DNA from: Burkholderiaceae bacterium
Lineage (GTDB): Bacteria; Pseudomonadota; Gammaproteobacteria; Burkholderiales; WYBJ01
NCBI GenBank assembly: GCA_011525945.1
Contig: WYBJ01000120.1
Location: 1 to 51,117, forward strand
DNA length: 51,117 nucleotides
Direction: 5' to 3'
Numbering within the stretch: the stretch's first letter is position 1; each line of letters opens with the position of its first letter. The position numbers and the translations under genes were made by a program. This document shows, piece by piece, positions 1 through 7,761 of the stretch. The notes under the pieces were generated by a model that made no database searches, had not been told where the DNA came from, and saw only the letters and a list, made by a program, of their open reading frames with translations.

Positions 1-2
1 AG

Positions 3-473
3 ACAGTCGCCGTCGCCGTTCTTGTGGGCTTGAGCTTCACAGCCGTATCGTCCTCGCCGTGGGCGGCCGATTCGGCACCGAAGCAAGTGACCGCACAAGA
101 CCTGGCCAACACGAAGCCGAGCGCGACGCTCGAGTTCGACGGTAAGCAGATCCGCTTGCTGGTCGGAGGCAGCTCCGGCAAGGGAGTCCTGCACTTCCAG
201 GGTAAGCAGATCCCGTTCACCGCGAAGAGCGTTTCCGCCGGGGGGGTCGGCATGGCGGAAGTGCATGCCGTCGGAAACGTCTACTACCTGAAGAACGCCA
301 GCGATTTCGCCGGCATCTATACCGGCCTCACGATCGGCGCTACCGCGGGCAAAGGCAAAGGGGTGGCCACGTTTCAGAACACCAAGGGTGTCGTGATCAG
401 TGTGAAAGCAAAAAGCGACGGCGCCGCACTGTCGCTCGGTTTGAGCGGCTTCGATGTTTCTCTAGCCAACTAG
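3..473 (+). CDS. Small secreted protein of unknown function (5' end outside window)
   Basis: The reading frame is open from the window edge. The residues before the first internal GTG (position 24) form a hydrophobic stretch followed by an Ala-Trp-Ala-Ala-Asp boundary, which looks like the end of a Sec signal peptide, so the true start lies upstream of the window. The mature part (about 125 residues) is rich in Gly, Val and Lys, with short alternating segments such as FQGKQIPF and GLTIGATAGKGKG, suggesting a beta-rich periplasmic or outer-membrane-associated fold. It ends in a Leu-Ser-Leu-Gly repeat-like tail. I do not recognise a named family. The next gene is 71 bases downstream, with a GC-rich hairpin between. 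Confidence 0.6.
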   Translation, partial: TVAVAVLVGLSFTAVSSSPWAADSAPKQVTAQDLANTKPSATLEFDGKQIRLLVGGSSGKGVLHFQGKQIPFTAKSVSAGGVGMAEVHAVGNVYYLKNASDFAGIYTGLTIGATAGKGKGVATFQNTKGVVISVKAKSDGAALSLGLSGFDVSLAN

Positions 474-487
474 GTCTCTTCGGGCGC

Positions 488-509
488 GGGGTCGGATGCC
501 CCCGACCCC
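488..509 (+). terminator. GC-rich hairpin, possible weak terminator
   Basis: GGGGTCGG at 488-495 pairs perfectly with CCGACCCC at 502-509 around a 6-base loop, 14 bases after the stop of the first gene. No T-run follows, so it does not meet the usual rho-independent pattern. It could act as an RNA 3' end stabiliser or an inefficient terminator. Confidence 0.35.
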
Positions 510-544
510 GGCGCGCAGCGCCGGAGCGACGCAGCCCCTCGGTT

Positions 545-1390
545 ATGCGACCGAATCCCTCTCGATGTCTACCGATGTCTACTTCCTGCACGAGCCTATG
601 GAGCGTCCACGCCGCGTTGGTACTCGCTGTGGCGGGTGTCGCTCAGGCCGCGGAGCAGAAAGACAATGGGGCGGAGCTCGCCAAGCAGCTCGCAAATCCC
701 ATCGCCAGTCTGATCAGCGTGCCCTTGAAGCTCAACTGGGACACGGGGATCGGCGGCACGAACGCGCAGCGCTACACCTTGAACGTGCAGCCGGTCATCC
801 CTTTTTCGCTGGGTGAACGGTGGAACCTGATCACGCGCACGATCGTTCCGATCATCCACGCACAGGCCGTCGTTGCCGGCGCGAAGACCGAAGAGGGCTT
901 GGGCGATACGACGCAAAGCTTCTTCTTCTCTCCGAAGCAACCGACCGCCGGGGGCTGGATCTGGGGGGCGGGGCCCGTGTTTCTCTATCCGAGCGCGACC
1001 GAGGACGCGCTCGGCGGCGAGAAGTGGGGGATGGGACCGACTGTAGTGGCGCTGAAGCAGCGCAGCGGATGGACCTACGGCGTGCTTGCCAATCACATCT
1101 GGTCGGTTGCAGGCGCCGATCGGCGCGCGGACATCAGCGCGACTTTCCTGCAGCCGTTTCTGTCGCATACCACGCCGACGGCTACGACCTATACGCTCAA
1201 TACCGAGTCGACCTATGACTGGAAAGCGAGCCAATGGACGATTCCCATCAATCTGACGGTGAGTCAGCTCTTCAAGGTCGGCAATCAGCCGATCAGCATC
1301 GCGTTCGGCGCGCGCGCGTATGCCGAGCGCCCGCCGGGCGGGCCGGATTGGGGCTTGAGCCTGACGCTCACGTTCCTGTTCCCGAAGTAG
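545..1390 (+). CDS. Outer-membrane beta-barrel protein, putative transporter
   Basis: The 281-residue product has an N-terminal Sec signal (core VHAALVLAVAGVAQA, cleavage near residue 35) and then alternating amphipathic strands ending in a C-terminal Phe-Pro-Lys after LSLTLTF, typical of a beta-barrel. Recurrent motifs include LNVQPVIPF, GLGDTTQSFFFSP and GAGPVFLYP, which resemble a widespread proteobacterial family of predicted outer-membrane transporters, often auto-annotated as neuromedin U or phenol-degradation MetA-like. ATG at 545 and ATG at 575 are both possible starts; the latter gives a more compact signal peptide. Substrate is unknown. It may be co-transcribed with the DUF202 gene 40 bases downstream. 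Confidence 0.75.
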   Translation: MRPNPSRCLPMSTSCTSLWSVHAALVLAVAGVAQAAEQKDNGAELAKQLANPIASLISVPLKLNWDTGIGGTNAQRYTLNVQPVIPFSLGERWNLITRTIVPIIHAQAVVAGAKTEEGLGDTTQSFFFSPKQPTAGGWIWGAGPVFLYPSATEDALGGEKWGMGPTVVALKQRSGWTYGVLANHIWSVAGADRRADISATFLQPFLSHTTPTATTYTLNTESTYDWKASQWTIPINLTVSQLFKVGNQPISIAFGARAYAERPPGGPDWGLSLTLTFLFPK

Positions 1391-1430
1391 GGATGGAGCC
1401 AGGTTGGCGCATTGCCGAGGATCGCGGGCG

Positions 1431-1949
1431 ATGACCGATCCGACGACACCGGGCGAGCCGGCGCAGGCGCCGGGAACTGCGCCGCCGTTGCGGGAGGGGC
1501 CGCTCATTCGCATGCGGCGCGTGATCACGACCTGGTTCTCCGGCGGCGGCCAGATCGTCTCGCAGCATACCTCCACCGAGCTCGCGCGGATTCGCACCGA
1601 TCTTGCCGAATCGCGCACGCTCATGGCGGCCGACCGCACGCTCATGGCGTGGTTTCGCACGGCGCTGTCGATGTACAGCTTCGGTTTCACGATCTACAAG
1701 TTGCTGCAGAGTTTTCAGGAACACGGCGGTACGCTGCCAGAGGTCCATTCGCCTCGTAACATCGGCCTGTTCCTGATCGGTATGGGCACCTTCGCGATGA
1801 TCATGGGCACGATCGAGTACCTGGGGACGATTCACGAACTGCGCAAGCTGGGGCCGGTACGCCTTGCGCGGCCGTCGTTCGTCATGGCGCTGTTCATGTG
1901 CGCCATGGGCATCGTGCTGTTCTTCGGCGTCGTGACGCGAATTTTCTGA
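1431..1949 (+). CDS. DUF202 family inner-membrane protein
   Basis: The product (about 172 residues from ATG 1431; a TTG at 1404 is also in frame) has a hydrophilic N-terminus followed by the DUF202 (YidH-like) signature RTLMAADRTLMAWFRTALSM and three hydrophobic segments, roughly residues 60-80, 98-120 and 138-160 of this form. The motif with conserved Arg, Thr, Leu, Ala, Trp and Arg immediately before the first membrane segment is diagnostic. The biochemical role of the family is not established. It lies 71 bases upstream of a SulP-derived gene, so a link to anion transport is possible but only inferred. ATG 1431 is preferred because it starts the hydrophilic Thr/Pro-rich leader without an unusual start codon. 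Confidence 0.8.
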   Translation: MTDPTTPGEPAQAPGTAPPLREGPLIRMRRVITTWFSGGGQIVSQHTSTELARIRTDLAESRTLMAADRTLMAWFRTALSMYSFGFTIYKLLQSFQEHGGTLPEVHSPRNIGLFLIGMGTFAMIMGTIEYLGTIHELRKLGPVRLARPSFVMALFMCAMGIVLFFGVVTRIF

Positions 1950-2020
1950 GTCCGTGTCGGCGGCGCGTGCAATGATCACGTCCTTCGCTGCGGCGATCGT
2001 GTTCGGACTGCGAGCATAAC

Positions 2021-2743
2021 TTGGCGGTCGATACGCGGATCGCAAGCTGGCTTGTCGCCTACCGTCCCGAGTGGCTGCGCGCGGATCTCCTGGCGGGCGT
2101 GTCGGTGGCGGCGGTGGCTTTGCCGATCGCGATTGCCTATTCGCAGCTCGCCGGCGTGCCGCCCGTGTACGGCCTGTACGCGAGTCTCCTGCCGCTGGTG
2201 GCTTATGCGTTTCTAGGCTCGTCGCGCCAGCTGATCGTCGCACCCGATGCCGCCACCTGCACCATCGTCGCTGCGATCGTGCAACTCTTGATCAGAGCGT
2301 CGCGGCCGCACGACGCGGTGCTTGGTCGGGTTGCGGAAACGAAAAGCTACCATGACAGGGCCACCCATCCTCAGGCGGAGTGCTTTCCCGGCCTGGTGAT
2401 CTATCGTTTCGATGCGGCGCTGGTGTTCTTCAACGCCGATCATTTCAAAGCGCGCTTGAGAAGCGTGGTGCGCGACAAAGCGCTCGGCGCCGTACGCTGC
2501 GTTGTGATCGACGCCGAGACCATACCCTATCTGGACACGACCGGAGCCGCCTGTCTGGAACAGGTCCGCACGGAGCTCGAAGCGACCGGGATTACGCTGG
2601 CTGTCGCCGCCGCCAAGAACGATGTGCGTAACATGCTGAGCCGCACTGGAATCGCCGAACGGATCGGTCACGAGCGCATGTTTCACACGCTCGAAGCAGC
2701 GGTGCAAGCGCTTTACAATCGAAACACGAACGCCAGCGGGTAG
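2021..2743 (+). CDS. SulP anion permease with in-frame loss of most of the membrane domain; STAS domain kept
   Basis: Residues 1-90 match the N-terminus of SulP/SLC26 transporters, including AVALPIAIAYSQLAGVPP, VYGLYASLLP and the LIVAPDAAT segment that ends the second helix. The sequence then jumps directly at about residue 90 (near 2290) to the linker normally found after the last membrane helix, followed by a complete STAS domain (FPGLVIYRFDAALVFFNADHF, then VVIDAETIPYLDTTGA). SulP proteins are about 550-600 residues; this one is 240. Around 1 kb coding for the remaining helices is missing, yet the frame stays open. It begins with TTG 2021 and has no clear ribosome site. It is probably a non-transporting remnant, though a free STAS domain could retain regulatory binding. 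Confidence 0.8.
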   Translation: MAVDTRIASWLVAYRPEWLRADLLAGVSVAAVALPIAIAYSQLAGVPPVYGLYASLLPLVAYAFLGSSRQLIVAPDAATCTIVAAIVQLLIRASRPHDAVLGRVAETKSYHDRATHPQAECFPGLVIYRFDAALVFFNADHFKARLRSVVRDKALGAVRCVVIDAETIPYLDTTGAACLEQVRTELEATGITLAVAAAKNDVRNMLSRTGIAERIGHERMFHTLEAAVQALYNRNTNASG

Positions 2744-2748
2744 CTCGA

Positions 2749-3981
2749 ATGCAGACGGCTCGGCATGACTTTCACTTGTTGGCGAAACCCGCCGGGGCAG
2801 CGTGCAACCTCGGTTGCAAGTACTGCTTTTTCCTTTCCAAGGAGAACCTCTATCCGCGCGAAAGCCCGTTGATGAGCGAGGCGACGCTCGACGCCTATTT
2901 GCGGCAGTTGTTCGAGTCGGCGCCGGGACCGCAGATCGAGGTATCGTGGCAGGGTGGCGAGCCGATGCTGCGCGGATTGCCCTTCTTTCAGCGCTCGGTG
3001 GAGCTTGCCGAGCGCTACCGCAAGCCGCATCAGCGCGTGCTGCACACGATTCAAACCAACGGCACGCTCATCACCGACGAATGGGCCGCCTTCTTCAAGC
3101 GGCACGGCTACCTGGTGGGGTTGAGCATCGACGGTCCGCGCGAGCTGCACGACGCCTATCGCATCGACAAGCAGAACCGCGGCAGCTTCGACGCCGTGAT
3201 GCGCGGATGGGAGTGCCTGCGAAGTCACGCGGTCGAGGTGAACGTCCTGTGCACCGTGCACGCGGGCAACCAGGACCACCCGCTCGACGTGTACCGCTTC
3301 TTCCGCGACACCTTGCAGGTGACGCACATCCAGCTCATTCCCATCGTCGAACGCGCGACCGAGGCGACGCTCGCGCTCGCCAACCAGGGCTGGGGCGGCC
3401 TCAAAGGGTCCGACCGCCCGCTCTACAGGCAGGAAGGCAACCTGGTCACCGACCGGACGGTGAACGCCGAGGCGTTCGGCCGCTTTCTCATCGCCATCTT
3501 CGACGAGTGGGTGCGGCGCGACGTCGGCAAAGTGTTCGTGATCACTTTCGACGTCGCCCTCGGAAGCTGGCTGGGGCAGCACAACCAGTGCATCGTCGCC
3601 CCGACCTGCGGCAACGCGCTGGCCCTCGAGCACAACGGCGACGTGTATTCGTGCGACCACTTCGTCGAGCCGGATCACAAGCTCGGCAATCTGCACGACG
3701 CCACCCTCGACTCCCTGGTCGACTCCGAGAAGCAGCGACGCTTCGGCAGGGCCAAGTACGACACCTTGCCTCAGTACTGCAAGCAATGCCCGGTGCTGTT
3801 CGCCTGTTACGGCGAATGCCCGCGCAACCGCTTCATCGAAACGCCCAGCGGCGAGCCCGGTCTGAACTATCTGTGCGCGGGTTACAAGGCCTTCTTCACG
3901 CACATCGATACACCGATGAAGACGATGGCGCAGCTGCTGCGGCAGGGCCGCTACGCCGACGAAATCATGCGCGAGGCTTGA
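2749..3981 (+). CDS. Anaerobic sulfatase-maturating enzyme-like radical SAM/SPASM protein
   Basis: The 410-residue protein carries the radical SAM cluster motif C19-x3-C23-x2-C26 (CNLGCKYCFF), the WQGGEP segment near residue 65, and IQTNGTLI and GLSIDGPRELHD of the anSME group. The C-terminal half contains the SPASM cysteines (CIVAPTCGNALALEHNGDVY region, SCDHF, CKQCPVLFACYGECPRNRF, YLCAGYK) that bind two auxiliary 4Fe-4S clusters. Characterised relatives oxidise Cys or Ser of type I sulfatases to formylglycine. Length is normal for the family. It starts 5 bases after the SulP remnant, so the two are probably co-transcribed. No sulfatase is visible in this window, so the substrate lies elsewhere or the enzyme has another target. 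Confidence 0.88.
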   Translation: MQTARHDFHLLAKPAGAACNLGCKYCFFLSKENLYPRESPLMSEATLDAYLRQLFESAPGPQIEVSWQGGEPMLRGLPFFQRSVELAERYRKPHQRVLHTIQTNGTLITDEWAAFFKRHGYLVGLSIDGPRELHDAYRIDKQNRGSFDAVMRGWECLRSHAVEVNVLCTVHAGNQDHPLDVYRFFRDTLQVTHIQLIPIVERATEATLALANQGWGGLKGSDRPLYRQEGNLVTDRTVNAEAFGRFLIAIFDEWVRRDVGKVFVITFDVALGSWLGQHNQCIVAPTCGNALALEHNGDVYSCDHFVEPDHKLGNLHDATLDSLVDSEKQRRFGRAKYDTLPQYCKQCPVLFACYGECPRNRFIETPSGEPGLNYLCAGYKAFFTHIDTPMKTMAQLLRQGRYADEIMREA

Positions 3982-3983
3982 GT

Positions 3984-4000
3984 CGAGGCGGCAAGCCTCG
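3984..4000. terminator. Short hairpin between convergent genes
   Basis: CGAGGC at 3984-3989 pairs with GCCTCG at 3995-4000 around a 5-base loop, directly after the radical SAM gene and facing the convergent gene ending at 4048. There is no T-run, so termination is only a possibility. Confidence 0.25.
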
Positions 4001-4047
4001 GGTTACGGCGCCGATTCTCGGGTTCCGGCGCGCGGCGAACTCTGACT

Positions 4048-4446
4048 TCAGGGCATCGCCATGCAGTTACCGAAGAGAACGAAGACGTCCTGGCGATCCA
4101 CCAGCGTGGCCGCGGTCTTGCCTGTCCCGGTATCGAGCGCGATGCTCCATGCGTAGCCCAGTTCGGCGCCTTGGAGCAGAAGCTGCCGGTCGCTTTTCTC
4201 GATCGAGGCGATGCTGGTCGTGCGCTTGGGGCCGACGATCATCTTGCGATCGAAGTCGATGCGGAAGAATGCCGGCGCGCCGATGTCGTCGGGGCGCAGC
4301 CGCGCAGCACAGTTTTGCCCCGGCGCGCAATCGGCGGCTTCGACGTTGGCGCAAAGCAGCAGCCGCGAACCGTCGAATTCCGCGCCCATCGCGGGAATGC
4401 CGGCAGCGGCCAAGGCCAAGGCACACGTGGCAACGTAGCATTTCAT
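4048..4446 (-). CDS. Hypothetical secreted protein, four cysteines
   Basis: The product is 132 residues. An N-terminal Sec signal (MKCYVATCALALAAAGIPAM, cleavage before GAEFDG) precedes a small domain with CANVEAADC and APGQNC cysteine spacing, consistent with a periplasmic disulfide-bonded protein. ATG 4446 is supported by an AGGAAG ribosome site 8 bases upstream. It lies 17 bases downstream of the glycine-zipper gene on the same strand, so the two form an operon. I do not recognise a family. The segments RIDFDRKMI and WSIALDTGTGKTAATL suggest a beta-sheet fold. Confidence 0.7.
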   Translation of the reverse strand: MKCYVATCALALAAAGIPAMGAEFDGSRLLLCANVEAADCAPGQNCAARLRPDDIGAPAFFRIDFDRKMIVGPKRTTSIASIEKSDRQLLLQGAELGYAWSIALDTGTGKTAATLVDRQDVFVLFGNCMAMP

Positions 4447-4463
4447 GCGTCGAACTTCCTGCA

Positions 4464-4940
4464 TCAGCGCACCGTATATCCGCGTCCTTCCATGCATGCC
4501 GCCACCGCCCGGTTGTACGTGTTGACTTGGGCGGCGCGTGCGCTGTCGGCCTGCTGCTGCGCCGCTTGCTGCTGCTGCGCCTGATTGCGCCGGGCGCGCA
4601 CGCCGCCGATCATCGCGCCCAGGATCGCGCCCTCGCCGCCGTGATCGCCGAACACCTCCCCGAGGATCGCGCCGCGCGCGGCGCCCACGACACGCTCGCC
4701 TCCGCCTACGGCAGGGCCGCTCGGAGCCTGCGGCTGCGGCGCTGCGGCGAGCGCAGCCGGGTTGATGCCGGTCGTCTGCTGGGCCCATCCCTGGCACTGC
4801 CCGAGATCGCGATTCTGTTGCTGCGGGCTCTGGCCTTTCGCCGGGTAGTAGATGGGTTGCTGGGCGATGCATGCGATCGGCGCGAACCACAGCGCGGCGA
4901 GCAGCATGCGCGGTACAGGGGACTTCGGCGCGGCGCGCAT
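4464..4940 (-). CDS. Glycine-zipper family envelope protein
   Basis: Starting at ATG 4940 the product is 158 residues: a signal peptide (RMLLAALWFAPIACIAQQ), a Gln/Pro-rich region beginning YYPAKGQSPQQQNRDLGQCQGWA, and a glycine-zipper hairpin (GAARGAILGEVFGD, then GAILGAMIGGV). It ends with a Gln/Ala-rich helix and the family's typical tail YNRAVAACMEGRGYTV. Glycine-zipper segments insert in membranes; the function of this subfamily is unknown. A longer frame reaching 5072 exists, but its added N-terminus is basic and precedes the signal sequence, so 4940 is preferred. It is followed by the secreted 132-residue protein. Confidence 0.78.
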   Translation of the reverse strand: MRAAPKSPVPRMLLAALWFAPIACIAQQPIYYPAKGQSPQQQNRDLGQCQGWAQQTTGINPAALAAAPQPQAPSGPAVGGGERVVGAARGAILGEVFGDHGGEGAILGAMIGGVRARRNQAQQQQAAQQQADSARAAQVNTYNRAVAACMEGRGYTVR

Positions 4941-5078
4941 CACCGACAATTCCGATCCAGATTGTGTGCTGGCAATCAAACCCTTTGCCTCCCGCTCCGG
5001 GCCGGTTGTGGGGACGACCCCGGAACCGGCGCGACGAATCGAGCATAGCGGTTGGTTTCGCAACAGCGCCATTGGACC

Positions 5079-5118
5079 TTGGTCTCATCGCACGATCGTG
5101 ATAAGTTGCTGAGACCAA
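5079..5118. promoter_or_regulatory. Operator-like inverted repeat in divergent intergenic region
   Basis: TTGGTCTCA at 5079-5087 is a perfect 9-bp inverted match to TGAGACCAA at 5110-5118, separated by 22 bases. The spacer holds a perfect 10-bp palindrome, CACGATCGTG, at 5091-5100. The site lies between the glycine-zipper gene (minus) and the sensor-kinase gene (plus, start 5176), where a regulator could control both. No known consensus was matched. Confidence 0.4.
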
Positions 5119-5175
5119 TCAAACGCTAGGGGGTGGCGACAAGCTCGGGCGCCTCGACGCACGGCTCAGGGACGA

Positions 5176-6015
5176 ATGGACGGCATCCTGCTCCCGACGG
5201 TCTATCTCACGGCCGGCTTGTGCCTTTGCGCGGGTCTGCACCACGCGATGGTGGCGACCCAGCGCCCCGTGGACCACACGAATTTCTGGTTCGCCTTGCT
5301 GTCCTTCGGTGTGACCGCCTATCTGCTCGCCCGAGGCGTCACCTACCAGGTGCAGACCCCGCAGCAACTGGTCGAGTGGCGGCGCATCGAGGCCGCGATT
5401 GCCTGTGTCGGGTTCTTCGCCGTCTTGCCTTGGTTCGTGGCGAGCTACACCCGCGTTGGGCACCGGTGGTTCCTGCTGGCGATGACGCTCTGGATGGTCT
5501 GGATCGGACTGGGCGCCAATCTGCTGCTGCCTTACGGGGTGAGCTTCGTCGAGCTTCCGTCCTTGCGCTGGGTCGAGTTGCCGTGGGGCGAGCAGGCGCT
5601 CGATGTGCGCGTCCATGGGCGAGGCGGGTGGCACAATGCGGGTTGGATAGGCATCCTGCTTATCCTCGCGTACGCGATCTACGCCTGCGTACACCAGTAC
5701 CGGCGTGGAGCGCGCCGCCGCGCGACCCTGCTTGCCCTCGGACTCGGTTACCTGATCTGTTTGCTGCTGTTCAATCAGGTGGTGAACCGGGGGTGGGTGA
5801 ACTTCATCCAGACCGGCGAGTTCGGCCTGGTCGGCCTGATCGCGATCATGAGCTATGCTCTGGCGCGAGAGGTACGAGAAACCGACGCGCGGGCTCGCGT
5901 CCTCCTCGACGGCGTGCCCTGCATCGTGTCGGTCAAGGACCGGCAAGGGCGCTATCTGTTCGTCAACCGCAGCCATGAGCAACGGTACGGTCTGACGGGA
6001 ATCCGTACTCGGTAG
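5176..6015 (+). CDS. N-terminal half of a frameshifted membrane sensor histidine kinase
   Basis: The 279-residue product begins at ATG 5176 with AGGGACG just upstream. About seven hydrophobic segments span residues 5-230, an uncharacterised membrane sensor region, followed by the first half of a PAS domain (VLLDGVPCIVSVKDRQGRYL, then FVNRSHEQRYGLTG). The frame stops at 6013-6015 in mid-PAS. The rest of the PAS domain and the kinase core continue in the +1 frame from about 5996. The original gene was one protein of about 605 residues spanning 5176-6991. A two-base loss near 5998-6004 would explain it. It may be a pseudogene or a sequencing error. Confidence 0.8.
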   Translation: MDGILLPTVYLTAGLCLCAGLHHAMVATQRPVDHTNFWFALLSFGVTAYLLARGVTYQVQTPQQLVEWRRIEAAIACVGFFAVLPWFVASYTRVGHRWFLLAMTLWMVWIGLGANLLLPYGVSFVELPSLRWVELPWGEQALDVRVHGRGGWHNAGWIGILLILAYAIYACVHQYRRGARRRATLLALGLGYLICLLLFNQVVNRGWVNFIQTGEFGLVGLIAIMSYALAREVRETDARARVLLDGVPCIVSVKDRQGRYLFVNRSHEQRYGLTGIRTR

Positions 6016-6055
6016 GACCGACCGGGAGCTTTTCCCAGCCTCGCAGGCGCAGACC

Positions 6056-6991
6056 TTGAGCGTGCACGATTCCGATGTGCTGGCGCATGCACGCACGTAT
6101 CAGTACGAGGAAGAGGCCGAAATCGACGCCAGGACGCACGCCTATACATCGTTCAAGTTTCCTCTGCGCGATCTGGACGGATCGGTATACGGCACGTGCG
6201 CGGTGTCGATGGATCTGACCGAATTGCGTGACGCGCAGCGCGAGGCGCACGCCTTGCGCCAGCACATCTGGCATGCGGACCGGGTGACTCGAACGGGCCA
6301 GATCTCCGCCTCGCTTGCGCATGAGCTGAATCAACCGCTGGCGGCGATCTTGAGCAATGCGCAAGCCGGGCTGCGCTTCCTCGCGCGCAATGAGGCGGAT
6401 ATATCGGAGGTCCGGGAGATCCTGAGCGACATCGTCCGAGACAACAGGCGGGCGAGCACGGTGATCGCAAGCTTGCGCGCGCTGGTTACACGGCAAGAGA
6501 CCGAACGCGTCGAACTGGACATCGCGCAAACCGTGCACGAGCTGATCGCATTGGTTCGTAGCGAGCTGGCGGAGCGCCACATTCAGCTGAGCACCGTCCT
6601 CGAGCCGAATTGCACAGCGCGCGGCGACAAGAGTCAGATTCAACAAGTGATGCTGAATCTGGTGATGAACGCAATCGACGCGATGGCGGATCAACCCGAA
6701 GCAAACAAGCACCTGACGGTGTCGTCCAAGCGGACCGAGGAAGGAAGCATTCTCGTCAGCGTGCGCGATAACGGCTGCGGCGTTGCGAAAGAGAATCTGC
6801 CGCGGATGTTCGATTCGTTCTGGACCACCAAGCAGCATGGAATGGGAATAGGCCTGCTGGTATGTCGCTCCATCGTCGAATCGCATCAGGGCGCAATCTG
6901 GATCGAGCCGAATGCGCAGACGGGGGTCACGGCGTATTTCACTTTGCCGCATGGCGGCCCGGCACAGCCAACCACGGAGACGGCGCATTGA
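6056..6991 (+). CDS. C-terminal half of the frameshifted histidine kinase (PAS end plus HisKA/HATPase)
   Basis: The frame is open from 5996, where it supplies the missing PAS strand GRTDRELFPAS; no start codon with a ribosome site is evident, and the first GTG is 6056. From there a PAS C-terminus (TSFKFPLRDLDGSVYGTCAV) leads to the H-box SLAHELNQPLAAIL with phosphoacceptor His at residue 89, the N-box NLVMNAIDAM, the G1 box VRDNGCGV and the G2 box GMGIGLLVCRSI. All catalytic boxes are intact. The HELNQPLAAI form is typical of FixL/DctB-like kinases. No response regulator is adjacent; the nearest is the FixJ-type gene at 10489, whose partnership is unproven. Confidence 0.82.
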   Translation: MSVHDSDVLAHARTYQYEEEAEIDARTHAYTSFKFPLRDLDGSVYGTCAVSMDLTELRDAQREAHALRQHIWHADRVTRTGQISASLAHELNQPLAAILSNAQAGLRFLARNEADISEVREILSDIVRDNRRASTVIASLRALVTRQETERVELDIAQTVHELIALVRSELAERHIQLSTVLEPNCTARGDKSQIQQVMLNLVMNAIDAMADQPEANKHLTVSSKRTEEGSILVSVRDNGCGVAKENLPRMFDSFWTTKQHGMGIGLLVCRSIVESHQGAIWIEPNAQTGVTAYFTLPHGGPAQPTTETAH

Positions 6992-7100
6992 CGGCCGCAG
7001 ACAGCCGTTAGACCAAAGACCAATAGCGCACTAAGGCACACGCCGGCACCATAGCTGAACAAACGATCGGCCCGCGCGCCGTTGCCAGGAGAGAGTCGAA

Positions 7101-7745
7101 ATGCGCTACGTCTGCGCGATTTCCGCAGTCGCATTCCTCGTTGCGGCCGGGCCTGTGGCGGCGCAATCCACCTCCGGGTTTCTCGGCGACAGCTACGCCA
7201 AGCTTGCCGACGCGCAGTCCCCCTCGGGCCGTACCGTCAAACGCTGGCTCGATCCCGCGGTGGCATCCGGAAAGTTCGAGTTCCTGCTGGTCGACAAGAC
7301 CGTTTTCTATCCCGAACCGCGGAGCACCGAGCAGCTCAGCGCCGCCACGCTCGCGCAGATTCGGGCCTATCTCGACGATGCACTGCGTCGAGAACTGACC
7401 GGATTGGTCAAGCTCGCGTCCGAGCCGGGGCCGCGGACGCTGCGACTGCGGCCCGCGATCACCGCCGCTGCGGCCAAGGATCTGGGGCTCAAGCCCTATC
7501 AGTATCTGCCGATTGCTTTCGTCCTGACGGCGGGCAAGACCAGCCACGGTGCGACCCTCGCGGTCGAGTACGAGCTGCAGGATACCGAGACCAATCAAGT
7601 GGTCGGCGCGGGCATGCGCCAGGGTACGGGACTCGAGCTGAAAAGCGCGCAGGAGAAACTCACCGTCGCGCATTTCAAGCCGATCATCGACGAGTGGGCG
7701 AAGGACCTGCGCGCTTTCGTGGAAGCCGCCAGAGGCAAGAACTAG
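7101..7745 (+). CDS. DUF3313-like secreted protein
   Basis: The product is 214 residues with a Sec signal (CAISAVAFLVAAGPVAAQ), cleaved before STSGFLGDSY. The SGFL-Tyr-x-Leu opening, the VDKTVFYPEP segment and the PGPRTLRLRPAITAA stretch resemble the DUF3313 family of envelope lipoproteins, but no lipobox Cys is present, so this member should be soluble or otherwise anchored. ATG 7101 has AGGAGAG about 10 bases upstream. It is followed after 16 bases by an outer-membrane barrel gene, so the pair probably forms an operon working in the cell envelope. Its molecular role is unknown. Confidence 0.72.
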   Translation: MRYVCAISAVAFLVAAGPVAAQSTSGFLGDSYAKLADAQSPSGRTVKRWLDPAVASGKFEFLLVDKTVFYPEPRSTEQLSAATLAQIRAYLDDALRRELTGLVKLASEPGPRTLRLRPAITAAAAKDLGLKPYQYLPIAFVLTAGKTSHGATLAVEYELQDTETNQVVGAGMRQGTGLELKSAQEKLTVAHFKPIIDEWAKDLRAFVEAARGKN

Positions 7746-7761
7746 CAAGGGAGTATCGAGC

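Noticed and set aside
2802..5048. 748-residue plus-strand frame over the radical SAM gene and beyond
   Set aside because: Arg/Ala-rich out-of-frame translation of GC-rich DNA; it crosses a clear gene end and two well-supported minus-strand genes.
4048..5118. 356-residue minus-strand frame
   Set aside because: Only its last 132 residues form a real protein, with its own signal peptide and ribosome site at 4446; the rest overlaps the glycine-zipper gene in another frame.
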